5,389 bases of DNA from NCBI GenBank assembly GCA_021823365.1, contig JAKAOD010000248.1, positions 1 through 5,389 of the forward strand. The letters are read 5' to 3'. The notes below the pieces were generated by a model that worked only from the letters and a program-made list of their open reading frames with translations, ran no database searches and was not told where the DNA came from. The translations under genes were made by a program, and so were the position numbers. Below, one piece after another: positions 1 to 5,203 of this stretch; the stretch's first letter is position 1; each line of letters begins with the position of its first letter. Source of the stretch: Actinomycetes bacterium. Lineage in GTDB: Bacteria > Actinomycetota > Acidimicrobiia > Acidimicrobiales > Bog-793.

Positions 1-266
1 CGCTGATGCTCAGCCGGACGATCGCCCCGGCCGGGGCAGCGAGGTCGCTCACCGACCGGCCGGCGCGGGCGCTCGTCTATTCCTCGACGATCTCGCTCGC
101 CGTCGTCTGGGCGTCGATCGCCGGCTCCTACGCGTCGAACTGGCCGGTCGGCTTCTTCGTCGGCGCGATCGGCGTCGTCGTCTACGGCCTGTCACGGGTC
201 GCCGCGGCCCGTCGCCACCGCGCGCTTTGGCCAGGCTCGGGTCAGCTGCCGGCGCGAAGCGCCTGA
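1..266 (+). CDS. Metal-ion ABC transporter permease, C-terminal fragment (gene starts before the window)
   Basis: This is the tail of an integral membrane permease. The frame is already open at the left edge (first full codon at base 3) and ends with TGA at 264-266, leaving about 87 residues. A cytoplasmic-looking stretch rich in Ala, Arg and Thr is followed by two hydrophobic segments, one around YSSTISLAVVWASIAGSY and one around VGFFVGAIGVVVYGLSRV, with a short NWP turn between them. A Gly-x-Tyr at the end of one helix, then Pro-x-Gly opening the last helix, then a short basic tail, is how ABC-3 family (ZnuB/MntB-type zinc or manganese) permeases usually end. The family call comes from this C-terminal pattern only, so the metal cannot be named. 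The partner ATPase and binding protein would lie to the left. The stop lies 25 bp inside the 3' end of the convergent threonine aldolase gene. Another polytopic permease type is possible. Confidence 0.65.
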   Translation, partial: LMLSRTIAPAGAARSLTDRPARALVYSSTISLAVVWASIAGSYASNWPVGFFVGAIGVVVYGLSRVAAARRHRALWPGSGQLPARSA

Positions 267-1297
267 CGCAGGGCCTCGACGAAGGCGTCCACGTCTGCTT
301 CTGTCGTGTCGAAGGCGCACATCAAGCGGACCTCGCCCGGCCCGGTGGGCCAGTCGTAGAAGTGGAACCGCTGGCGCAGGCGGTCTGCGACGCCGGCGGG
401 AAGGTGTGCGAAGACGGCGTTCGCCTGCACCGGCTGGACCAGTCGCACGCCCTCGAGCCCCGCGACGGCGCCGGCGAGGCGGGCTGCCATCTCGTTCGCC
501 CGCGTTGCCGAGCGCAGCCAGAGGTCGTCCTCGTAGAGTGCGACGAGCTGGGCCGAGACGAAGCGCATCTTGGACGCAAGCTGCATGTTCATCTTCCGCA
601 GGTAGAGGAGGCCCTCGGCTGCGGAGCGGTCGAGGACGACGACGGCCTCGCCGAAGAGCACCCCGTTCTTCGTCCCGCCGAGCGAGACGACGTCGACACC
701 GGCGGCGGAGGTGATCTCGCCGAGCCCGGTGCCGAGGGCGGCGGCGGCGTTGGCGAGGCGCGCGCCGTCGAGGTGGACCCGCATCCCGAGGCTGTGGGCG
801 TGCTGGCAGAGCCGGCGGAGCTCGTCGGGGTCGTAGACGGTCCCGACCTCGGTCGACTGGGTGATCGACACCGCGAGCGGCTGGGCGTGGTGCTCGTCGC
901 CGAAGCCCCAGGCGTGGACGTCGATGTCCTCCGGCGTGAGCTTGCCGTCGGCAGTCGGGACGGTGAGCAGCTTGATGCCGGCCACACGCTCTGGGGCGCC
1001 GTTCTCGTCGGTGTTGATGTGGGCGGTCTCGGCGCACACGACGGCCCCCCAGCGCGGGAGCATGGCCTGCAGCGAGAGGACGTTGGCGCCGGTGCCGTTG
1101 AACACCGGGAAGACCTCGGCCTGCGCCCCGAAGTGGCCGGCGACGACCTCCTTGAGGCGCTCGGTGTACCTGTCGCCGCCGTAGGCGACCTGGTGCCCGC
1201 CGTTGGCCTCGGCGAGCGCGGCGAGCACCTCGGGGTGGGCACCGGCGTGGTTGTCCGAGGCGAAGTGGCGCGAGTCCGGATCGTGGAGTCGAGGCAT
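242..1297 (-). CDS. ltaE: Low-specificity L-threonine aldolase (PLP-dependent)
   Basis: This cytoplasmic enzyme of the beta-eliminating lyase fold family (PLP fold type I) cleaves L-threonine and L-allo-threonine to glycine and acetaldehyde. The 351-residue product has the usual family length. Visible landmarks are FASDNHAGAHPEVL near the N-terminus (12-25), the cofactor phosphate loop FNGTGAN (66-72), ETAHINTDENGAPE with His93 expected to stack on the PLP ring (90-103), ITQSTEVGTVYDPDEL (145-160), HLDGAR with Asp177 and Arg180, GGTKNG with Lys210 as the Schiff-base lysine, QLASKMRF (239-246), and Arg324 near the end as the likely carboxylate binder. The pattern follows the Pseudomonas low-specificity enzyme more closely than E. 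coli LtaE (recalled from memory). The start at 1297 gives the MPRLHDPDSRHFASDN N-terminus. No Shine-Dalgarno precedes it, so a leaderless transcript is likely. The frame stays open far upstream only because it runs antisense to the next gene. It is divergent from the kinase gene and overlaps the permease tail. Confidence 0.93.
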   Translation of the reverse strand: MPRLHDPDSRHFASDNHAGAHPEVLAALAEANGGHQVAYGGDRYTERLKEVVAGHFGAQAEVFPVFNGTGANVLSLQAMLPRWGAVVCAETAHINTDENGAPERVAGIKLLTVPTADGKLTPEDIDVHAWGFGDEHHAQPLAVSITQSTEVGTVYDPDELRRLCQHAHSLGMRVHLDGARLANAAAALGTGLGEITSAAGVDVVSLGGTKNGVLFGEAVVVLDRSAAEGLLYLRKMNMQLASKMRFVSAQLVALYEDDLWLRSATRANEMAARLAGAVAGLEGVRLVQPVQANAVFAHLPAGVADRLRQRFHFYDWPTGPGEVRLMCAFDTTEADVDAFVEALRQALRAGS

Positions 1298-1312
1298 GGC
1301 AGCAAGTGTGGC

Positions 1313-1324
1313 GCGTGCGCACGC
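1313..1324. promoter_or_regulatory. 12-bp perfect palindrome in the divergent ltaE / ABC-kinase spacer
   Basis: GCGTGCGCACGC is a perfect inverted repeat centred between bases 1318 and 1319. It sits in the only 63 bp separating the divergent starts (1298-1360), where both promoters must lie unless they start inside the neighbouring gene. It could be an operator, but alternating GC words form palindromes easily in DNA this GC-rich. I see no convincing -10 or -35 for either direction and no TTCAC repeat like the one before the binding-protein gene. Confidence 0.2.
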
Positions 1325-1360
1325 CCGCGGACCGCGAGCGGAGCGAGCAGACTGGTGACG

Positions 1361-3802
1361 ATGGCGACGGCACCGCTCGACGGCGCCCTCCGGCCGGAGC
1401 AGGGTGGCGCCCCGCTGCTCGAGCTGCGAGGCGTGTGCATCGGCTACGGCGACCTCCGTGTGCTGTTCGGCGTCGACTTCGAGGTCGGCCCCGGCGAGCT
1501 CGTCGGGCTGTGCGGCGAGAACGGCGCCGGGAAGTCCACGCTCATCCGCTGCATCGCCGGCGACCTCACCCCCGACGACGGCGAGGTGCTGATCGACGGC
1601 GTGCGAGTCCGGGGATACGCCGGCGCCGCGGCGAGCGGCCTCGCGGTGGTGTGGCAGGACCTTGCCTTCTGTGACAACCTCGACGTCGCCGCCAACTTCT
1701 TCCTCGGGCGCGAGCGTGGCGGCTGGCTGCTGTCTGACCGCCGGGCGAGCATCGCCGCACGCTCGATCCTCGCCAGCTACGGGATCGAGGTCGGCGACGA
1801 CCGATCCATCCGCTCTCTCTCGGGCGGCCAGCGCCAGCTCGTCGCCGTCGCACGGGCCATGCAGAGCGAGCCGCGCCTGTTGGTGCTCGACGAGCCGGCG
1901 GCCTCGCTCGGCGTGCAGGAGACGAGGCAGGTCGAAGAGCTCATAGGCAAGCTGAAATCGGGCGGTACGACGATCCTGCTCGTGTCCCACGACGTCGACC
2001 AGGTCTTCAAGCTCGCGGACAGGATTCTCGTCCTCCGTCGTGGCCGCATCGTCGCGGACCTCCTGCCGTCGGGGACGCACCCCGACGACGTCGTCGCGAT
2101 CATGTCGGGGCACGCCCCGGACGCGACGGCAAGGCACCAGTTGAGCCGGCTGCAGGACCTGGTCGACCAGCTGGCGTCGGCGCGGCCGACCTCGAGCCTG
2201 CCGCTCATCGTCTCGGCTCTCGGCGCGGCGCTGCGCACCGAGCAGCTGTGCATCCACCTCCTGGCGGACCACGGCCTCCGCCTGGTCGCCGCCACCGGGC
2301 TTCCACCCGACCTGCTGTCTGCGTGGGCAACCTTGCCAGTCGGCCACCGCGGCGGACCTATGGGCGCCGCCGTGTCGGGCGGGACGGTGGTCGTCGACGA
2401 GGACGTGGAGCGCAGCCCGGCATGGTCTCGCTTCGTGCGCCTCGCAACCCGGGCCGGCATCCGCAGCTCGTGGTCCGTGCCCCTGGTGGGATCGCGAGGC
2501 GTGATCGGTGCGATCACCGGCTGCCAACCCGTCGTCGGGCGCCTGCACCGGGACCAGATGGACCTCGTCTCGATCTACGCCGGCTACGCGGCGGGCGCTA
2601 TCGAGCGTGATCGGCTCTTCGGCGAGGTGACGGCGCGCAACCGGGTCCTCGAGACGATCCGCGAGGTGCTCGAGACCCTCGCGGGGCCCCAACCGGTCTC
2701 CAGGGGGATCCTGCTCGCGCTCGAGTCGCTCTGGCGGGGGCTCGGCGCGACGGAGGTCGAGCTGTGGGAGCAGCCTGCCGGTGGGGCTGCACGCTGTGTC
2801 GCCTGCGTCGGGCCAGACGGCGTCGGGTGCCCCGACCCGATCGGCCGCGACGGCGCCGTCGTCCTCCGGGTGCTCGAGCGGCCGCCGCAAACGGGGGGCC
2901 CCGTCGTCCTCGACCCGGGTGGGGGCGGCGAGGCCATCGCGACGACGGTCGACGCGCCGCGGGGTCGGGTAGGGCTCGTCTCGCGCTGGACGGGGGCGGC
3001 AGCTCCCGACGACGCTCCCGCGCTCGTGGTTGACGCCGCCAATTCCGTCCGCCTCGCCCTCGAGCGGGAAGAGGCAGAGCAGGCGCACCAGCAGGCTGCG
3101 GCGCTGTTGCGATCCCACCAGCTCCAGCGCGACTTCCTGTCGCGGCTCAGTCACGAGCTGCGAACTCCCTTGACCGCCATCAGGGGCTTCGCGAGCAGCC
3201 TGCTCGCGCCGGATGTCACTTGGGACGTCGAGTCGGAGCACCGCTTCTTGAGCCGGATCGCCGAGGAGTCGGCGCGCCTTGGGCGCCTCGTCGGCGACCT
3301 GCTCGACTTCTCCGCAATCGAGTCGGACCTGCTCCGCATCCAGCCCGACTGGTGCGACCTCACCTTGATCCTCGAAGCCGCGGTCTCTTGTCTGCCGGAC
3401 GAGCGGTCCAAGGCCGTGTCGGTGAGTTGTCCCGCGGGCGTCGGACCGGTGTGGGGCGACCACGACCGCCTCGAGCAGGTTTTCGTCAACCTCTTGGAGA
3501 ACGCCTTCCGCCACAACGCGCCGGGTGTCTCGGTCGCCGTGGAGGCGTCGCCCGCCGGAGGGGACATGGTCGCGATCCGGGTGAGCGACGACGGGCGCGG
3601 GATCGCCGAGGAGCGCCGCGCCGCGCTGTTCGAGCTTCCGACCCGTGAAGGCACGAGCCCGAGCCGCGTCGGCTTGGGCCTGTCGATCGCCGCCGGTATC
3701 GTCCGAGCGCATGGCGGCCGCGTCTCGCTCGAGCCGACGCCGGCCGGCGCATCGTTCGTCGTGACCCTGCCGACTGAGGCACCTGGGGAACGGCTGCCGT
3801 GA
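1361..3802 (+). CDS. Fusion protein: CUT2 sugar-type ABC ATPase - GAF - (GAF-like) - histidine kinase
   Basis: The 813-residue product joins a transporter ATPase to a sensor kinase in one frame. Residues about 18-250 form a full ABC domain of the RbsA/XylG sugar class: Walker A GENGAGKST (52-60, Lys58), Q-loop Gln99 in VVWQD, the CUT2-like stretch DNLDVAANFFLGRE (105-118), signature LSGGQRQ (153-159), Walker B LLVLDEP with Glu178, and H-loop His210. All catalytic residues are present. Residues about 262-420 are a GAF domain, and about 430-568 a weaker GAF-like domain with Cys479, Cys482 and Cys490. A Glu/Gln/Ala-rich helix (565-590) leads to the H-box SHELRTPLT with His598. The HATPase has N-box NLLENAFRHN (710-719), DDGRGI (743-748), Phe757 and GLGLS (771-775). 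No transmembrane segment is visible. The kinase core resembles KdpD. ATG 1361 is chosen; GTG 1355 in the same frame is equally possible, with GGAG at 1340-1343 a loose ribosome site. The stop overlaps the regulator start. It probably senses sugar transport state (inference). Confidence 0.93.
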   Translation: MATAPLDGALRPEQGGAPLLELRGVCIGYGDLRVLFGVDFEVGPGELVGLCGENGAGKSTLIRCIAGDLTPDDGEVLIDGVRVRGYAGAAASGLAVVWQDLAFCDNLDVAANFFLGRERGGWLLSDRRASIAARSILASYGIEVGDDRSIRSLSGGQRQLVAVARAMQSEPRLLVLDEPAASLGVQETRQVEELIGKLKSGGTTILLVSHDVDQVFKLADRILVLRRGRIVADLLPSGTHPDDVVAIMSGHAPDATARHQLSRLQDLVDQLASARPTSSLPLIVSALGAALRTEQLCIHLLADHGLRLVAATGLPPDLLSAWATLPVGHRGGPMGAAVSGGTVVVDEDVERSPAWSRFVRLATRAGIRSSWSVPLVGSRGVIGAITGCQPVVGRLHRDQMDLVSIYAGYAAGAIERDRLFGEVTARNRVLETIREVLETLAGPQPVSRGILLALESLWRGLGATEVELWEQPAGGAARCVACVGPDGVGCPDPIGRDGAVVLRVLERPPQTGGPVVLDPGGGGEAIATTVDAPRGRVGLVSRWTGAAAPDDAPALVVDAANSVRLALEREEAEQAHQQAAALLRSHQLQRDFLSRLSHELRTPLTAIRGFASSLLAPDVTWDVESEHRFLSRIAEESARLGRLVGDLLDFSAIESDLLRIQPDWCDLTLILEAAVSCLPDERSKAVSVSCPAGVGPVWGDHDRLEQVFVNLLENAFRHNAPGVSVAVEASPAGGDMVAIRVSDDGRGIAEERRAALFELPTREGTSPSRVGLGLSIAAGIVRAHGGRVSLEPTPAGASFVVTLPTEAPGERLP

Positions 3803-4503
3803 CCACGATCGAGCGGAGGACGAAGGCGCTTCTCGTCGAGGACGACCCGAACATCGTCGACCTGATCCGTTCCAACCTCGCGGTGCGGGGCTTCGAGACC
3901 TCGACCTGCGGCGAGGGCGCCCGAGCGCTCGAGCTCTTCGAGACCGAGGTGCCCGACATCGTCCTGCTCGACTTGATGCTCCCGGACATCGACGGTTTCG
4001 AGCTGTGCCGGGAGATGCGGGAGCGGTCGACGGCGAGCATCATCGTCGTCTCGGCGCGCGGCGGCCAGAGCGACAAGGTCGCGGCGTTGAACTTCGGTGC
4101 CGACGACTACATTACGAAGCCTTTCAGGATCGAGGAGCTCCTTGCGCGGATAGCCGCGGCGCTGCGGCGCTCGCGTCCCGCCGAGGTCGCCGCCGCCTCA
4201 CCGCAGCGGATCGAGGCAGGCGAGCTCGTCATCGACCTCGAGCTGCAGCTCGTGACGCGAGGCGGCGAGACCGTCCACCTGACGCCGACGGAGTTCGCGC
4301 TGCTCCGGGAGCTCGCCGTGAACCGCGGGAAGCTGCTCACCCACGCCCAGCTGTTGCGCAGGGTGTGGGGTCCGGGCTACGCGACCGAGACCGAGTACGT
4401 GAGGGTCTACGTCCGCCGCCTTCGCTCGAAGCTCGAGCGAAAGGACGGTCCCGCGATCATCGTCACCCAGCCGCGGGCCGGCTACCGGTTCATGCCGGGG
4501 TGA
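3799..4503 (+). CDS. OmpR/PhoB-family response regulator, KdpE-like; partner of the ABC-kinase
   Basis: This 234-residue DNA-binding regulator is the expected phosphate acceptor of the upstream kinase. The receiver domain (about 9-122) has acidic Glu14, Asp15 and Asp16, phosphorylation site Asp58 in VLLDLMLPD, switch Ser85, and Lys107 in the KPF turn. After a short Ala/Pro/Arg linker (about 124-137), a winged-helix effector domain (about 138-233) shows LTPTEFALLRELAVNRGKLL, then RRVWGPGY, the recognition-helix region TEYVRVYVRRLRSKLE, and the closing AGYRFM. The VWGP and YVRVYVRRLRSKLE parts look most like KdpE, but nothing in the window links the system to potassium. The GTG start at 3799 overlaps the kinase stop as GTGA, and GGGGA at 3785-3789 gives a ribosome site 9 nt upstream, so the two are translationally coupled. 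It likely binds the TTCAC repeats just after its own stop codon (inference). Confidence 0.95.
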   Translation: MTTIERRTKALLVEDDPNIVDLIRSNLAVRGFETSTCGEGARALELFETEVPDIVLLDLMLPDIDGFELCREMRERSTASIIVVSARGGQSDKVAALNFGADDYITKPFRIEELLARIAAALRRSRPAEVAAASPQRIEAGELVIDLELQLVTRGGETVHLTPTEFALLRELAVNRGKLLTHAQLLRRVWGPGYATETEYVRVYVRRLRSKLERKDGPAIIVTQPRAGYRFMPG

Positions 4504-4520
4504 CCGGGCAGATCGGCCGT

Positions 4521-4569
4521 GTTCACAGTTTATTCACGCTCAGGTACGAATGTTCACAGCTCGTTCACG
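4521..4569 (+). promoter_or_regulatory. Four-unit TTCAC direct-repeat operator (PHO-box-like), likely response-regulator site
   Basis: TTCAC occurs at 4522-4526, 4533-4537, 4553-4557 and 4564-4568. It forms two copies of a composite site, GTTCACAGTTTATTCACG and GTTCACAGCTCGTTCACG. Within each copy the units are 11 bp apart, and the copies are 31 bp apart, so all units face roughly the same side of the helix. Tandem 11-bp-spaced half-sites are the binding mode of OmpR/PhoB regulators. The GTTCAC core is close to the GTTCACC PHO box of Streptomyces PhoP and the TCACAGC half-site of mycobacterial PhoP (family knowledge). The site lies 17 bp after the stop of the OmpR-family regulator gene and before the sugar-binding protein gene, so the cognate regulator is the simplest ligand. 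Chromosomal PhoP is an alternative. Confidence 0.7.
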
Positions 4570-4579
4570 GCTGTCGCCT

Positions 4580-4585
4580 TATGTT
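4580..4585 (+). promoter_or_regulatory. Possible -10 element of the binding-protein promoter
   Basis: TATGTT fits the TANNNT form of a -10 box. It begins 10 bp after the last base of the TTCAC repeat array (4569), which matches activated PhoB/PhoP-type promoters where regulator sites replace the -35 box. No good -35 hexamer is seen at the usual distance. A start near 4590 would give a leader of about 155 nt before the ATG at 4748. The evidence is positional only. Confidence 0.4.
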
Positions 4586-4595
4586 CTTCCCGCCG

Positions 4596-4615
4596 GGGGC
4601 GCCTGAGCGCGCCCC
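4596..4615 (+). other. GC hairpin in the intergenic leader (7-bp stem, 6-nt loop)
   Basis: GGGGCGC (4596-4602) pairs perfectly with GCGCCCC (4609-4615) around the loop CTGAGC. There is no T-run after it, so it is not a standard intrinsic terminator. It could slow or end read-through from the regulator gene, or be the first structure in the leader of the binding-protein mRNA. Confidence 0.45.
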
Positions 4616-4640
4616 GGACGGTCGATTCGGGGGCGGGGGG

Positions 4641-4655
4641 CCGCCTTCCAGGCGG
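4641..4655 (+). other. Second leader hairpin (6-bp stem, 3-nt loop)
   Basis: CCGCCT (4641-4646) pairs with AGGCGG (4650-4655) around TCC. It directly follows two long G runs (4629-4633 and 4635-4640). The stem is perfect, but such stems arise readily in GC-rich DNA. Confidence 0.3.
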
Positions 4656-4707
4656 GAGGCGACCTTACGCGCCGAAGTCCCGGAGCGACCGGGCCCTGTC
4701 CGCACGA

Positions 4708-4725
4708 GCTTCTTCCCAGAGAAGC
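4708..4725 (+). other. Third leader hairpin just before the ribosome binding site
   Basis: GCTTCT (4708-4713) pairs with AGAAGC (4720-4725) around TCCCAG. CTTCTT (4709-4714) can instead pair with AAGAAG (4726-4731), which would occupy the first base of the G-rich ribosome site. The two pairings exclude each other, so a weak structural switch is conceivable. Nothing shows that it is used. Confidence 0.3.
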
Positions 4726-4730
4726 AAGAA

Positions 4731-4738
4731 GGGGGGAG
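4731..4738 (+). promoter_or_regulatory. Ribosome binding site of the sugar-binding protein
   Basis: GGGGGGAG ends 9 nt before the ATG at 4748. It contains GGAG complementary to the 16S rRNA 3' end and fixes this start. It is by far the strongest ribosome site in the window, as expected for an abundant binding protein. Confidence 0.75.
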
Positions 4739-4747
4739 TCCATCGAG

Positions 4748-5203
4748 ATGAGACGCCCACGCGCTTCGCGGATGCTGGCTGCAGCATCCGCCTCGGTTGT
4801 CGTCGCGACCGGCCTTGCCGGCCTTGCCGTTCAGGGGGCATCAGCCCAGTCGACGGTGTCTGCCAGCACGTTCAACCGCAGCTTCACGACGATGAAGCTG
4901 CTCAAGCCGATCACCGCAAGAGGCAAGGGGGGCATCGGCGCGATCCTGCCCGACACCGTGTCTTCGACCCGCTATGTCGAGTTCGACGCTCCGTACCTCA
5001 CCAAGGCGCTCCGGCTCGCCGGCATGCCGTCGTCGGAGTTCTCGGTCGTCAACGCCCACGGCAGCGACGCCACCGAGTTCGCCGATGCCCAGGCCGATAT
5101 AACCAAGGGCGACTCGGTGCTGATCATGGACCCGCTCGACGCAGGCGTCGGGGCGAAGATCGAGTCCTACGCGAAGGCCCACGGCGTCAAGGTGATCGAC
5201 TAG
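4748..5203 (+). CDS. XylF-like periplasmic/secreted sugar-binding protein, N-terminal part, ended early by a frameshift
   Basis: This is the substrate-binding protein of a CUT2-type sugar ABC transporter (Peripla_BP_4 / XylF group). The 151-residue product has a Sec-type signal peptide: Arg-rich start MRRPRASRM, hydrophobic core about 10-29, and likely cleavage after ASA at residue 33. There is no lipobox cysteine, which is unusual for a Gram-positive binding protein. The mature part starts the first lobe: IGAILPDTVSSTRYVEFDAPYL (63-84), then a segment matching the helix-strand pattern of XylF ending in DSVLIMDPLDAGVGAKIESY (122-141) and AHGVKVID (144-151). XylF continues here with Tyr-Asp-Arg, but this frame reads TAG. 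Complete family members have roughly 330-370 residues, so this is less than half. Start and ribosome site are clear. The PHO-box-like operator lies upstream. It may be a true pseudogene or a one-base sequence error; see the next entry. Confidence 0.88.
   Translation: MRRPRASRMLAAASASVVVATGLAGLAVQGASAQSTVSASTFNRSFTTMKLLKPITARGKGGIGAILPDTVSSTRYVEFDAPYLTKALRLAGMPSSEFSVVNAHGSDATEFADAQADITKGDSVLIMDPLDAGVGAKIESYAKAHGVKVID

Noticed and set aside
227..1360. An upstream extension of the ABC-kinase frame by 378 residues
   Set aside because: It lies antisense to ltaE, is low in recognisable motifs, and ends just where the real ABC domain begins. ltaE on the other strand explains these bases.
1298..3712. 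A minus-strand frame open across the whole kinase gene and continuous with ltaE
   Set aside because: It is the antisense shadow of the ABC-kinase frame in GC-rich DNA. The translation upstream of ltaE has no domain pattern, and the threonine aldolase fold begins at 1297.
4596..4615. Intrinsic terminator after the response regulator gene
   Set aside because: The hairpin is strong, but no T-run follows, and it lies downstream of the proposed promoter for the next gene, so it is listed only as a hairpin.
4629..4656. Possible G-quadruplex in the leader
   Set aside because: Only two long G runs are adjacent (4629-4633 and 4635-4640). The others are short or distant, and the following CCGCC competes for pairing.
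4581..4751. A 56-codon leader ORF starting ATG TTC TTC and overlapping the binding-protein start as ATGA
   Set aside because: No ribosome site precedes its ATG, which overlaps the likely -10 box. The translation is a Pro/Gly/Arg-rich string typical of a GC-rich shadow frame, and the same frame continues upstream as a shadow of the regulator gene.
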